Assembly: GCF_002813135.1 (NCBI RefSeq)
Contig: NZ_PHTY01000001.1
Coordinates: 2,413,501-2,477,500, forward strand
Direction: 5' to 3'
DNA from: Ulvibacter sp. MAR_2010_11
GTDB taxonomy: Bacteria; Bacteroidota; Bacteroidia; Flavobacteriales; Flavobacteriaceae
Length of the DNA stretch: 64,000 bases
This document shows, in pieces, positions 44,304 through 54,085 of the stretch (its first letter is position 1; every line of letters starts with the position of its first letter). The position numbers and the translations under genes are program-made. Below the pieces are notes generated by a model. It was not told the DNA's origin. It did not search any database and was given only the letters and a program-made list of their open reading frames with translations.

Positions 44304-45662
44304 ATGGCTTCAGTCACTAGTATAAATCCGTATTCAGGAAAAAAAATAAAATCCTATACCACACATACGCAAAAAGAAATATCTCAGATTTTAAACAAAG
44401 CCGATGCCGAATTTTTAAGTTGGAAAAGTGTTTCTTTTACTGAAAAAGCAGCTTTGATGAAGGCTGCGGCTTCCGAATTGAAAAAAAATAAAAAACAGTA
44501 TGCGACAGTAATTACAGCGGAAATGGGTAAACCCATTACTCAAGCTATCGCCGAGGTTGAAAAATGTGCCTGGGTTTGTGAGTACTATGCGAAAAATGCA
44601 AGGAAGCAGATAGCCGATGAAGTTGTTGCAACAGATGCTACCAAAAGTTATGTGCGATACGAACCTATGGGTGTTATTTTCGCTGTCATGCCGTGGAATT
44701 ATCCTTTCTGGCAGGTATTTCGTTTTGCAGCACCTGCATTGATGGCCGGTAACGTGGGGGTTTTAAAACATGCCTCCAACGTATTTGGCAGTGCGTTAAA
44801 TATTGAAAAGGTTTTTATCCGTGCGGGTTTTCCGAAGCATTGTTTTACCACACTCTTGGTGGAAAGCAAAGCCGTTGAAAAAATTATCGAAAACCCTATT
44901 GTAAAAGCCGTAACCCTTACCGGAAGTGGACCGGCTGGTTCGGCAGTGGCTGCTACCGCCGGGAAAAGCATCAAAAAAACAGTGTTGGAGCTGGGAGGGA
45001 GTAACGCCTTGATTGTACTGAGGGATTGCGATATGGAAGCGACTTTGGAGATTTGTGTTCAGGCGCGCTTTCAGAATACGGGGCAAAGCTGTATTGCCGG
45101 AAAACGCTTGTTGATAGATGAGAAGATTGCCGATACATTTGTTAAAAAATTGACAGCCAAGGTTCGCGAATTAAAAAGTGGCGATCCTATGAAAAAGGCC
45201 ACCTATGTTGGGACACTTGCCAGAGAAGATCTGGCCAAAGATTTGGAAAAGCAGGTTAAAAGTTCCCTATCGGCGGGTGCGAAACTGGAAACAGGAGGGA
45301 AGCGACAGGGAGCATATTTTGAGCCTACGATACTTTCCAATGTAACGACAAAAATGTCAGTTTTTAATGAAGAGACCTTCGGTCCCGCACTGTCAGTAAC
45401 TACCTTTAAAACAATAGATGAGGCTATTGCACTTTCTAACGCTTCCAGGTTTGGTTTGGGCGTCTCCATTTTCACTAAAGATGTAAAAAATGCAGAACGT
45501 ATGGTACACATGTTTGACGAAGGAGCTGTATTTATAAATTCTCTGGTAAAGAGCGACCCTAGACTCCCTTTTGGCGGAATTAAAGCAAGTGGTTATGGTC
45601 GAGAGCTCAGTGAGCACGGGATACGGGAATTTATGAATAGGAAAACTGTTTACATACAATAA
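44304..45662 (+). CDS. NAD(P)-dependent aldehyde dehydrogenase, succinate-semialdehyde type
   Basis: 452 residues from ATG 44304 (MASVTSINPYSGKKIKSYTT). Motifs: VMPWNYPFWQVFRFAAPALM (cofactor site), VLELGGSNALIVL (catalytic Glu), FQNTGQSCIAGKR (catalytic Cys) and ETFGPALSV. Length and the NPATG-like start match the GabD/Sad class (succinate semialdehyde dehydrogenase), though other aldehydes are possible. No GABA transaminase is near. A TTG at 44280 is open in frame but unlikely. Ends at a bidirectional terminator. Confidence 0.9.
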   Translation: MASVTSINPYSGKKIKSYTTHTQKEISQILNKADAEFLSWKSVSFTEKAALMKAAASELKKNKKQYATVITAEMGKPITQAIAEVEKCAWVCEYYAKNARKQIADEVVATDATKSYVRYEPMGVIFAVMPWNYPFWQVFRFAAPALMAGNVGVLKHASNVFGSALNIEKVFIRAGFPKHCFTTLLVESKAVEKIIENPIVKAVTLTGSGPAGSAVAATAGKSIKKTVLELGGSNALIVLRDCDMEATLEICVQARFQNTGQSCIAGKRLLIDEKIADTFVKKLTAKVRELKSGDPMKKATYVGTLAREDLAKDLEKQVKSSLSAGAKLETGGKRQGAYFEPTILSNVTTKMSVFNEETFGPALSVTTFKTIDEAIALSNASRFGLGVSIFTKDVKNAERMVHMFDEGAVFINSLVKSDPRLPFGGIKASGYGRELSEHGIREFMNRKTVYIQ

Positions 45663-45690
45663 AAAAAGCCCCGACATAGCGAGGCTTTTT
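45661..45690. terminator. Bidirectional terminator
   Basis: AAAAAAGCC-CCG-ACATAG-CGA-GGCTTTTT: stem of about 9-10 bp with one mismatch, flanked by A and T tracts, between convergent genes. Confidence 0.8.
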
Positions 45691-45704
45691 AAACGAAGTT
45701 GGAA

Positions 45705-48700
45705 TTATTCCTTTTTCAAAAATTCTTCTTTGGACTTGATCTCAGGTTTGGAAATTTCATTTTTTTCCAGAAAGCTCATAAACTTTTTTCCTTCCTTGTC
45801 CATAATTGTTTGATAACGTTTTTTTGCAGTTTCAAACTCATCTGAAATCAATTCGAAATTCTGCTTAAACGCTCCCGAAACCCTGTCATAGCTTGTCGCC
45901 ACGTTGCTGTACAATTCTCCCATTCTTTCACGTAATTCCGGCTCTGCCGAAGCAACGTAATTATCTCCTGTGGTAATTACCAAATCCCTCCGAAGCGCTT
46001 CCAAAGCATCCACCAACTTTTGGGCATCCTTTTTCCCTTTCGGATTATTTGCAATTACTTCCTGTGCTTTTTTCTGCGTTTCAGTAATTTCATGTACCAT
46101 ATACGCCAAATCTTCAGTCATTGTATACAAGCTTTTTGTCAAAGCCTCTTGTTCTTTTCTTTCAGCTAATGTTCCCAGAGAATTTTCATCATAGGCCAAT
46201 TCAATAGTATGTTCATAGGTATCTTTTCCTTTTGTCAACACAATCTTATAGTTGCCTGCGGGTACTCGCGGCGCTGTAAAACCGCCAAATGAAAGTGTTT
46301 TTGCTTCCGCCATTTTAGGAGGAAGCGTATTGAAATTCCAGGTAACTACGTTTATACCTTTCGATTTTCCCGGTGCTAGAGAAACTATTTTATTTCCTTG
46401 CATATCCTGCACTTCCATATCCATTTTTCCAAATGTATGTCGCTTCTTGAGGTAATAAATAATTCTTGCAGAATTGTTTTTATTAGCTCCCACGAACTGT
46501 GTTTCTGCTCCAAAACCTCCCGAAAATCCGCTGTCTTCTATCATTGTAAAGGGCTTTGATGAAAAGAAGTGTAAGTCTTCCGATAATACCTTCGCATTTA
46601 ATTCTCGTAACGGACTTATATCATCAATAATAATAACTCCGCGACCATGGGTTCCCATCACCAAATCGTTCGTTTTTTTGTGTAATTCAATAAAATGCAC
46701 CGCAACAGGAGGCATGTTATTGGTAAAATGCGACCAGTTTTTTCCGCCGTCTATACTTACATAAAGGCCTAATTCGGTTCCCAGGAACAATAAATCCTCA
46801 TTTACATAGTCTTCCTGAATATTGCGTACAAATGCATTCTCCTGAATATCACTCGAAATAATCGACTTCCAGGTTTTTCCGAAATCGGTAGTTTTTAATC
46901 CATACGGTTTCATATCACCACTCGCATGTCCGTCAAATACTGCATAAGCAATTCCTTTGCCATGCACGCTGGCTTCAATATGATAGACCCATGTGTTGGC
47001 CGGAATCCCTACTAAATTTGGAGTTACATTGGTCCAATTTTTTCCGCCATCCATAGTTACTTGTACATTTCCGTCATCGGTACCTACCCAAATTATATTC
47101 TGATCCAAAGGGGATTCGGCAATGGTAAAAATAGTTGTGTGATTTTCGGCACCGCTGTTGTCTACTGAAAGTCCGCCGGAGCTTGACTGGTCTTGCTTTT
47201 TAGGATCATTAGTAGTTAAATCGGGAGAGATTATGGTCCAGGTGTCACCCATGTCATCTGACTTATGTACAAACTGACTTCCCATATAAAATCGGTCCGG
47301 TACATGAGCGCTAATTGCCATAGGCGCATTCCAGTTAAAACGCAGTTTCTTGTCGCCCATTTTAGGTAAGGGCTGAATGGTTTTTGTTCGGTTTTTATCT
47401 ACATCGTAACGCCAAACATTTGCTGCACCCTGCATTTCGGAATAGATAATATTTTTTGTGGGATGTTTTAGTACTCTAAATCCGTCGCCATATCCAATAC
47501 TGTACCAGTCACGGGCATTTACTCCGCCGGGGGATGTTGACGGCCCATACCATGAACCGTTGTCTTGTAAGCCTCCGTACACATTATAAGGTTCTGCATC
47601 ATCTACACTAATATGATAGAATTGTGATAGGGGAAGATTTTCAGCAATTTCGAAGGTAGAACCTCCGTCCCAGGAACGATAGACCCCGCCGTCGGTTCCA
47701 CTGTAAATAATATCACTATTATTAATTGCAAAAGCGATATCATGAATATCACTATGCATATTCCCCAGATCTTTGAAGGTTTTGCCACCGTCACGACTAA
47801 TAGAACCGGTTAAACCACCTTTTACTACTATGTCAGGGTTTTTGGGGTCAATTGTAATTCGCGAGAAGTAAAATGGGCGAACTGTGAGTCCGAAATCATT
47901 ATTTAAGTGCTCCCAGCTTTGCCCGGCGTTTGTCGATTTCCACAACCCGTTCTTTTTGGGATCGTTAGTTTCCAATACCGAATAGAGGATCGAACTGTCG
48001 CTTGGAGCAACTGCTACTGCAATTCGGCCTAATTTTCCTGTAGGAAAGCCGTTGTGTATTTTGTTCCAGGATTTACCACCATCGATCGATTTATACAAGG
48101 CACTATTCTCACCACCCGAATTAAAACTCCATGCAGAACGTCTAAATTGCCACATGGACGCATAAAGTATGTTCGAATTTTTGGGATCCATGATTACATC
48201 GGCAGCCCCGGTAGTAGCATCAACATATAATATTTTGCTCCAGGTTTTTCCGCCATCGGTAGTTTTATATACGCCGCGGTCACTACTATCGCTCCATAAG
48301 GCTCCTAAAACACCTACAATCACCTCATCAGTATTATTAGGATTAATCGCTATGGAAGCAATACGTTCACTTTTTTCAAACCCGGGAATTTCCTTCCAGT
48401 TTTTACCTCCATCGGTAGATTTATACAATCCATCTCCTATGGAAACCGAATTTCTTGTCCATGTCTCACCTGTACCTACCCAAATAACCTCATCGGGTTT
48501 TTTGGGATCCAATGCAACAACACCAATGGATTGTACATGGTCATCAAAAATTGGAACAAACGTAGCTCCTCCGTCATTCGATTTCCAAACACCACCTCCG
48601 GCGGATCCTGCAAATAAGACACGAGCATTAGTTGGATGAAGTTCCATGTCGTTTATACGTCCGCTCATAAGCGCCGGACCAATATGTCTGGCATTCATGT

Positions 48701-48797
48701 CTCCAAAGAGCTCCTTTCCTTTTAGCGCTTCGTCCTGTGCATTTACAACAAAGGGGAATGTGGCAATCGCTAGAAAAGCTATCAATATATTTTTCAT
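45705..48797 (-). CDS. Secreted Asp-box/sortilin-like beta-propeller protein
   Basis: 1030 residues from ATG 48797; signal peptide ends FPFVVNAQ. Residues 25-700 carry at least eight copies of the BNR/Asp-box motif (S-x-D-G-G-x-x-W), for example SNDGGATF, STDGGKNW, TTDGGKTW, SIDGGKSW, TMDGGKNW, making a double beta-propeller of the VPS10/sortilin or xyloglucanase kind. Residues 790-880 form a beta-sandwich, and 890-1030 a helical region. Often named glycosyl hydrolase, but no catalytic pair can be seen; periplasmic protein or glycan binding is equally possible. No T9SS C-terminal domain. Confidence 0.85.
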   Translation of the reverse strand: MKNILIAFLAIATFPFVVNAQDEALKGKELFGDMNARHIGPALMSGRINDMELHPTNARVLFAGSAGGGVWKSNDGGATFVPIFDDHVQSIGVVALDPKKPDEVIWVGTGETWTRNSVSIGDGLYKSTDGGKNWKEIPGFEKSERIASIAINPNNTDEVIVGVLGALWSDSSDRGVYKTTDGGKTWSKILYVDATTGAADVIMDPKNSNILYASMWQFRRSAWSFNSGGENSALYKSIDGGKSWNKIHNGFPTGKLGRIAVAVAPSDSSILYSVLETNDPKKNGLWKSTNAGQSWEHLNNDFGLTVRPFYFSRITIDPKNPDIVVKGGLTGSISRDGGKTFKDLGNMHSDIHDIAFAINNSDIIYSGTDGGVYRSWDGGSTFEIAENLPLSQFYHISVDDAEPYNVYGGLQDNGSWYGPSTSPGGVNARDWYSIGYGDGFRVLKHPTKNIIYSEMQGAANVWRYDVDKNRTKTIQPLPKMGDKKLRFNWNAPMAISAHVPDRFYMGSQFVHKSDDMGDTWTIISPDLTTNDPKKQDQSSSGGLSVDNSGAENHTTIFTIAESPLDQNIIWVGTDDGNVQVTMDGGKNWTNVTPNLVGIPANTWVYHIEASVHGKGIAYAVFDGHASGDMKPYGLKTTDFGKTWKSIISSDIQENAFVRNIQEDYVNEDLLFLGTELGLYVSIDGGKNWSHFTNNMPPVAVHFIELHKKTNDLVMGTHGRGVIIIDDISPLRELNAKVLSEDLHFFSSKPFTMIEDSGFSGGFGAETQFVGANKNNSARIIYYLKKRHTFGKMDMEVQDMQGNKIVSLAPGKSKGINVVTWNFNTLPPKMAEAKTLSFGGFTAPRVPAGNYKIVLTKGKDTYEHTIELAYDENSLGTLAERKEQEALTKSLYTMTEDLAYMVHEITETQKKAQEVIANNPKGKKDAQKLVDALEALRRDLVITTGDNYVASAEPELRERMGELYSNVATSYDRVSGAFKQNFELISDEFETAKKRYQTIMDKEGKKFMSFLEKNEISKPEIKSKEEFLKKE

Positions 48798-48863
48798 GTT
48801 TTTTGGTTTATGGTTAAAAAAAATCCCCATTTAAAAAAGGGGATTTTGAAGTGTAATGTGGGT

Positions 48864-49619
48864 TTAGTTTTTTTCGGGATATGCAAACATCGACTTGTCT
48901 ACCTCCTCGTTCAATTTAATATCGGTGATTGTAATAAGCTGTCCACCCGGCTGATCTTTAATTCCCTGATTCATAGAAAACGGGAAATACAAACCGCCTA
49001 CCTCCTGATAGTCACTGAATTTAATCTGAATTGTCATTCCTTTCCCTTGACCTGATGTCAATTCCTGCTCCATAACGATTGGCACATAATTATCCGCATC
49101 AAAATAGTAGTAACTAACATCATCAATTTGTTGGCCATCTATCATGATGGGCTCTTTCACCAATTTAATTTTGAAGGTATTGGTTCCTTCTACAGTTTCA
49201 TTTCCAATTAATTCGACTTTATAGCCTTTCTTTTTGTAATCGATAAACGGATCCGGAAAGTCGTTGATATCATTCTTAAAATTTGCAGTTGCTTCGGCAT
49301 CACTCTTCTCGGCGGCCATGGTCATTTGATTGGTACCCCAAAGTGTTTCACCGTCGTAAACTTCCTGATAAAAAGTTTGCCCTTGCACATCTGCTTTTGT
49401 AAGTCGAAGTCCGGATGTGGTTTGAACCATTTCAATAGGTAAAATCATACCTCCAAAATCTACTTTTCCGGTAAACTTTGCAGAGGTTATATTTCTTAGA
49501 TTGTCTTCTCCTCCAATATTTTCAAGATAGTTAACAACTATTTCATCTGCAGTTTGTGCAGATACCGGAGTTATAGCAATTAATAAAAGTGCAATAAATA
49601 CTATTTGTAAAGTCTTCAT
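48864..49619 (-). CDS. LolA-like outer-membrane-lipoprotein-sorting domain protein
   Basis: 251 residues with signal peptide (LLLIAITPVSAQ). The mature part is a half-barrel beta domain: NLRNITSAKFTGKVDFGG, LPIEMVQTTSGLRL, TFKIKLVKEPIMIDG and SYYYFDADNYVPIVMEQEL, the pattern of LolA/LolB-fold proteins with a hydrophobic cavity. It is not the standard LolA (which lacks the long IELVKEP insert), so carrying lipids or lipoproteins is inferred from fold only. Follows the Asp-box gene's upstream region on the same strand. Confidence 0.75.
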   Translation of the reverse strand: MKTLQIVFIALLLIAITPVSAQTADEIVVNYLENIGGEDNLRNITSAKFTGKVDFGGMILPIEMVQTTSGLRLTKADVQGQTFYQEVYDGETLWGTNQMTMAAEKSDAEATANFKNDINDFPDPFIDYKKKGYKVELIGNETVEGTNTFKIKLVKEPIMIDGQQIDDVSYYYFDADNYVPIVMEQELTSGQGKGMTIQIKFSDYQEVGGLYFPFSMNQGIKDQPGGQLITITDIKLNEEVDKSMFAYPEKN

Positions 49620-49735
49620 GTTGATGTATTAAGGTTTCTGTAAATGTAAGTCACTTCAATTATATTTCTGTTACAACTTTGCAGCATTTTTTTTTGCTGA
49701 AATGAGCTTTAAGACAGTTGCAGTTTCGAAATGAC

Positions 49736-51016
49736 CTAAGATAAATTTTCTGTAAGATTCTTTGATTTAAAATCGTTTCCTGTTGGAAGCTCGAATATTT
49801 CTAAACCGAAGTAGGGGATGGCAGCCAAAAGATGATCGAAAATATCGGCTTGGATGTGTTCGTAATTCTCCCAGGTCTTATCGTAACTATAGCAGAATAT
49901 TTCGACAGGAATCCCTTTATCGGTAGGCGCTAAGTGACGCACCATTAAGAACATATCTTTATTAATTGCCGGGTTTTCATGTAAAAAAGCATCTGCATAC
50001 TTTCGGAATACTCCGAGATTGGTTTGGTTTCTTCCGTTTACCAATAAGCTTTTATCTGCCTCTGTATTATTATTGTATTTGGTAACCTCTCTTTCCCGAT
50101 GTTCGATATAAGGTTTTATAAGCTGAATTTTTTTCATTTCCTCAATCGCTTCAGGAGATAGAAATTTAATGGAGCTTTGTTTTATAAAAATTGCTCGTTT
50201 AATTCTTCGGCCTTTCGATTCCTGCATTCCCCGCCAGTTCTGAAAGGAATCGGCAATTAAACTATATGTAGGGATAGTGGTGTAGGTATTGTCGAAGTTT
50301 TGTACTCTTACTGTCGCTAGATTTATTTCGGTCACATATCCATCTGCGCCAAATTTACTGAAGGTGATCCAATCTCCAATTCGTACAATATCGTTTACAG
50401 ACACCTGAATACTAGCCACAAAGCCCAGAATAGTGTCTTTAAAGATGAGCAGCAATACCGCCGAAGCAGCTCCCAAGGTAGTTAAACTGGCCACTGAATA
50501 GCCTGTAAGTTGATTTATAATAAGGAAAAGACACAGTCCCCACACAAATATCATAAGTATCTGAATGTAACTGTCTAAAGGTTTATCCTTAAATCGTTCC
50601 TTGCCTTTTAGATAATTACGGGAGGTACGCAATATACTTCGCAATACGAGCGAGCACAATATAATGAGGTAGATATTCAATGCCATGAGCATGAACTCAC
50701 TCAACCAAGGATATTCAGCAAATAGGGTTGGGGTTAATAGCCATACGATGGACAAAGGAACAAAGTGCGCTACATAGCGGGGGAAATTACTTAGAACGAG
50801 GAAATCATCAAACTTTGTAACAGTTTTTACGCTAAACGCCTTAAAGGTCTGAACAATAATTTTACGGGCAATAATATCCAAAAGCGTTACTACGATTGCT
50901 ACAATTATCACATTTAGAAACGTGCCCAGCGCAATCGCAAAACCGGTATTCATGCCATTGTCGATAAATAATTCCTGCAGCCAGCAACTATAATATTTAA
51001 TTATTTCGTTATCCAT
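49736..51016 (-). CDS. MscS-type mechanosensitive channel (YbdG-like)
   Basis: 426 residues. Five membrane helices in the first 200 residues, then the pore and upper beta domain: LTTLGAASAVLLLIFKDTIL, VNDIVRIGDWITFSKFGADG and FDNTYTTIPTYSLIADSFQN. A long C-terminal domain follows (about 275-415). The size and the insert after the pore fit the YbdG/mini-conductance class involved in mild osmotic downshock. Its start overlaps the stop of the DUF3817 gene by one base. Confidence 0.9.
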   Translation of the reverse strand: MDNEIIKYYSCWLQELFIDNGMNTGFAIALGTFLNVIIVAIVVTLLDIIARKIIVQTFKAFSVKTVTKFDDFLVLSNFPRYVAHFVPLSIVWLLTPTLFAEYPWLSEFMLMALNIYLIILCSLVLRSILRTSRNYLKGKERFKDKPLDSYIQILMIFVWGLCLFLIINQLTGYSVASLTTLGAASAVLLLIFKDTILGFVASIQVSVNDIVRIGDWITFSKFGADGYVTEINLATVRVQNFDNTYTTIPTYSLIADSFQNWRGMQESKGRRIKRAIFIKQSSIKFLSPEAIEEMKKIQLIKPYIEHREREVTKYNNNTEADKSLLVNGRNQTNLGVFRKYADAFLHENPAINKDMFLMVRHLAPTDKGIPVEIFCYSYDKTWENYEHIQADIFDHLLAAIPYFGLEIFELPTGNDFKSKNLTENLS

Positions 51017-51345
51017 TATAAATATTTACGTTCTGCATAAAACGGGCCAAATGGAACAATGGAACAAAGCATTACAATAAATAATGTTTGCAATGACCAT
51101 TTTAATTTTTCATACATGAAATAAGCCCCCAAGAGATACGCCAAAAACAAAATACCATGTGCCATGCCCACAATTTTCACCATTTGAGGCATGTCCCATA
51201 TATATTTTAAGGGCATTGCAATGCCTAACAATACAAGAAAGGAGATTGCTTCCAAAGTGCTTATAACTTTAAAGATTTTAATCGATTTATCCACGGGACT
51301 AAAAGTTTGGTGCAAAGATACGATTCGCCATGTTGATGCATTCAT
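51016..51345 (-). CDS. DUF3817-family small membrane protein
   Basis: 109 residues with three membrane helices: VISTLEAISFLVLLGIAMPL, MVKIVGMAHGILFLAYLLGA and a C-terminal LFIVMLCSIVPFGPFYAER. The conserved E in LEAISF, H in GMAHG and the PFGPF motif identify DUF3817. Function unknown. A downstream start is possible because the first 20 residues are not conserved-looking. One-base TAATG overlap couples it to the MscS gene. Confidence 0.85.
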   Translation of the reverse strand: MNASTWRIVSLHQTFSPVDKSIKIFKVISTLEAISFLVLLGIAMPLKYIWDMPQMVKIVGMAHGILFLAYLLGAYFMYEKLKWSLQTLFIVMLCSIVPFGPFYAERKYL

Positions 51346-51370
51346 TTTAAGAATAATTTAATGAAAGAAA

Positions 51371-51988
51371 TTAATCTTCGCAAGGCAGAGGAATGTTTAA
51401 GGTGGTGTAACTGCGGTTTCGTTGAAAATTGAAATGCCACCATTCGGTTCTTACAGTGTTAAAGCCATATTTTCTCATACCTTCTATTAGCAATCGGCGG
51501 TTTGCCAAAATTTTATTTGAGAAATTATAGTTATCTATATGAGCAGCCGGACCAAAAAAGTCGTAATCGCTTCCCATTTCTACATAACATCCTTCTAAGG
51601 TTTCTAATGTAATATCGACCGCGGCACCTTTATTATGTATTGAGCCACTTCCATAGGGATTTGCAACATAAGTAGGGCGTGGCACCTTACTCCACATCTT
51701 CTTTTGCACATCAAGTGGGCGATAGCAATCGTATATTTTTATTTTATAACCTTTTTCACAAAAAAATTGATTGGCCTGAAGCAGGGCTTGGGCAACTTCG
51801 GGGCGCAATAAGCATTTGGCACAGTTGTATAAGGTTTCCCCTATAAAATTGTCCGGCGTCGCATATCGTATTTCATAATTAAATTCGGTAGATAAGTCGG
51901 AAAGGAATACAAGTTCATTTTGGTTTAAACCCTTTTGAGCAGTGCCAATAAATGGTATTAGGATAAAAATTAAACTGAATTTTTGCAT
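51371..51988 (-). CDS. D-alanyl-D-alanine dipeptidase (VanX-like, M15D), secreted
   Basis: 205 residues with an N-terminal signal peptide (FSLIFILIPFIGTAQ). Zinc site: SIHNKGAAVDITLE (SxHxxGxAxD) and TEWWHFNF (catalytic Glu and third ligand His); YDCYRPLDVQKKMW includes the Arg that stabilises the transition state. It hydrolyses D-Ala-D-Ala. Without vanH/vanA neighbours it is most likely for peptidoglycan recycling or D-amino-acid use, not vancomycin resistance. Confidence 0.9.
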   Translation of the reverse strand: MQKFSLIFILIPFIGTAQKGLNQNELVFLSDLSTEFNYEIRYATPDNFIGETLYNCAKCLLRPEVAQALLQANQFFCEKGYKIKIYDCYRPLDVQKKMWSKVPRPTYVANPYGSGSIHNKGAAVDITLETLEGCYVEMGSDYDFFGPAAHIDNYNFSNKILANRRLLIEGMRKYGFNTVRTEWWHFNFQRNRSYTTLNIPLPCED

Positions 51989-52054
51989 TCCGGAGTTTTA
52001 CTGTGTCAACGATAGATTCGTTTTTATAGTTCCAAGATACTCAAATTAAAGCAT

Positions 52055-52085
52055 AAAAAAAGCGGCTTGTAGGGAAGCCGCTTTT
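52055..52085. terminator. Terminator of the OmpA lipoprotein gene
   Basis: AAAAAGCGGCTT-GTAGG-GAAGCCGCTTTT, an 11-bp stem with A/T flanks. On the minus strand it follows the stop at 52109 and ends in a T run. Confidence 0.85.
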
Positions 52086-52108
52086 CACATAGTTGTTTAC
52101 TTTCTTTG

Positions 52109-52951
52109 TTAATTGGCAGAAAGCAGCGCCAAAAACTTATCTAAGTTAGGTAATATAACAATTCGGGTTCTTCGGTTAGAAGCACGTCCTTCTTTTGTTT
52201 CGTTTTCGGTTAAAGGATGGTAACTACTTCTACCGGCAGCAATTAATTTGTCGGGAGCAACACCATACTTATCTTGTAAAGTTCTAATAACAGCTGTAGA
52301 GCGTTCTACACTAAGTTCCCAGTTGTCTTTAATATAAGCACCAGCTTTTACAGTTTGTGCATCTGTATGACCTTCAACCATTACTTCTAATGCAGGCTCA
52401 CTGTTAATAACATTGGCTAATCTTTCCAATAAATTATTAGCATCCGGATTTACACGGTAACTTCCCGATTTAAATAATAATTTGTCTGAAATAGTAATCA
52501 TTACCACAGTTTCATCGATATCGATGGTAATATCGTCTTCTTCGCCTTCAGCGATTAAACTGCTGTCCAAATTCTTTTTCAAATTGTACGATATAATCAA
52601 ATTCATAGAATCCTTGAGCGTTTCAGCCTTGGCCAAGTCGTTTTGATCCACGTTGGCTAAAGCGGCTTTCATTTTCGCTTTATCGTCATTGGAGATTACA
52701 ACATTTTCAAATTGTTGAAGTCTGCTGTTATTCGAATCTGTTAGCGTTTGAATTTTTGCATTGTAACTTGCAACTCGTTCTTCAATTTTGGCGTATTTAG
52801 CTTCAATTTCTTCTTTTTCAAGTTGTGTCTTAGCCAGTGTTGACCGAGTATCGTTGTACTGGTCTTCCAATTCTACATACTTTTTTTTAGAAACGCAGGA
52901 TGTGAATAAAAATGCTCCGGAGAGTAGGGATAGTGCAATTAGTTTTTTCAT
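52109..52951 (-). CDS. OmpA-family outer-membrane lipoprotein (Pal-like)
   Basis: 280 residues. Lipoprotein signal peptide with lipobox AFLFTSC (Cys19). Residues 25-110 form a coiled coil (TQLEKEEIEAKYAKIEERV), followed by the OmpA peptidoglycan-binding domain (about 165-275: VEGHTDAQTVKAG, LSVERSTAVIRTLQD, AAGRSSYHPL and GRASNRRTRIVI). It links outer membrane and peptidoglycan. A TATATTTGG -7 element lies 29 bases before the start codon. Single gene. Confidence 0.93.
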   Translation of the reverse strand: MKKLIALSLLSGAFLFTSCVSKKKYVELEDQYNDTRSTLAKTQLEKEEIEAKYAKIEERVASYNAKIQTLTDSNNSRLQQFENVVISNDDKAKMKAALANVDQNDLAKAETLKDSMNLIISYNLKKNLDSSLIAEGEEDDITIDIDETVVMITISDKLLFKSGSYRVNPDANNLLERLANVINSEPALEVMVEGHTDAQTVKAGAYIKDNWELSVERSTAVIRTLQDKYGVAPDKLIAAGRSSYHPLTENETKEGRASNRRTRIVILPNLDKFLALLSAN

Positions 52952-52979
52952 TTTACTAAGTTTTAAGGTTTATCTGTGC

Positions 52980-52988
52980 CAAATATAA
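52980..52988 (-). promoter_or_regulatory. -7 element of the OmpA lipoprotein gene
   Basis: On the minus strand TATATTTG, exact TAnnTTTG match, about 29 bases before the ATG at 52951. The nearest TTG (53002-53004) is about 14 bases upstream, somewhat short. Confidence 0.45.
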
Positions 52989-53123
52989 CTTCGGCCCTCA
53001 CCAAAAAATTAGTTAACGATTGCTATTGTTTTGTTAAATAAAACCGACATAGGTCTTATTGTGTTAAATGTATCTGAAATTGCTACTTTTTATACAGAAG
53101 TTTAAACTTTTAATGAGTTCAAA

Positions 53124-54011
53124 TTACTCTTTTTCCGAAACAATCTGTAAGGAGTTTTTGCCAAAATCCAAGGTTCGAATAGGGAACGGGATATTGATAT
53201 TTTCTTTGTTGAAGCTCTTCTTAATTAATTTAATGGCTTTGTGAGTAGCAGCCAATTTATGTTTGGGCTGAGTGCTTTCAATCCAAAATCGAGTTATAAA
53301 GTTGATAGAGCTATCTCCAAACCCGGTGAAGAAAAACTCAACTTCTTCTTTGTCTTTTTGCTCAAAATTTTCTGAAATAACACCGACAACCAAATCTTCT
53401 ACCTGCTGCAAATTACTTTCATAACCAACACCACAGCTTACACTAATTCTGGAACGCTGACTCCATGAGTAATTGGTAAACACATTTTCAACAAATTTTG
53501 AATTTGGGATAATAACGAATTCATTATCGGTTTGTCGCATAACGATATTTCGCAATGATATTTCAGTTATATAACCTTGTTTACCTTCAGTTTCAATAAA
53601 ATCACCAATGCGTACGTTTGGTTGAAAGGAAAGTACCACACCCGAAACAGTATTGCCTAAGGTTCCTTGCAGTGCAAGCCCGATTGCAAGCCCCATTACA
53701 CCTGCTCCCGCAAGAATTGAGGTAAGCGCCTTGTCCAGTTCCATCACTCCCAGGGCTATAAAAAATCCAACGAGCAGGGTGATACCGAATAATATCTTGC
53801 CCATCATTTCCCGGACCGATTGTTGTCGTACTTTTTTTAAGAGAAATTTTTTGGTGAATTTGGAAGTTAATTTTGCAATAAACCAAAAAGCAATCATTAT
53901 CACGATCGCCAATGCAAAATTGGGCAGTTTTAAAATGATCGCATCAAACCACCCGTCCAACTTGTCCCATAAATTCGAGACTGCTTCGTCTATCGAAAAA
54001 TTTTCTTTCAT
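53124..54011 (-). CDS. Small MscS-type mechanosensitive channel
   Basis: 295 residues from ATG 54011 (MKENFSIDEAV); the frame to 54023 adds only MYFC. Three membrane helices (about 30-50, 75-95, 100-120), with the pore helix GLAIGLALQGTLGNTVSGVV (Gly/Ala-rich TM3, as in E. coli MscS), beta domain VRIGDFIETEGKQGYITEI and ITDNEFVIIPNS-like stretch. It releases solutes on osmotic downshock. Second MscS homologue in the window, of the short E. coli MscS kind. Confidence 0.93.
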   Translation of the reverse strand: MKENFSIDEAVSNLWDKLDGWFDAIILKLPNFALAIVIMIAFWFIAKLTSKFTKKFLLKKVRQQSVREMMGKILFGITLLVGFFIALGVMELDKALTSILAGAGVMGLAIGLALQGTLGNTVSGVVLSFQPNVRIGDFIETEGKQGYITEISLRNIVMRQTDNEFVIIPNSKFVENVFTNYSWSQRSRISVSCGVGYESNLQQVEDLVVGVISENFEQKDKEEVEFFFTGFGDSSINFITRFWIESTQPKHKLAATHKAIKLIKKSFNKENINIPFPIRTLDFGKNSLQIVSEKE

Positions 54012-54085
54012 ACAAAAATACAATTAGGACAGCTGTCCTGTTTTACGTCACTTATAAAGTTAGACAATTTATAAATGCCTGAATC

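Noticed and set aside
48798-48830. N-terminal extension of the Asp-box protein
   Set aside because: It places 11 residues before a perfect signal peptide; the ATG at 48797 is better.
51371-51988. VanX-like gene as vancomycin resistance
   Set aside because: No vanH, vanA, vanR or vanS neighbours; it has a signal peptide, so it works outside the cytoplasm, unlike resistance VanX.
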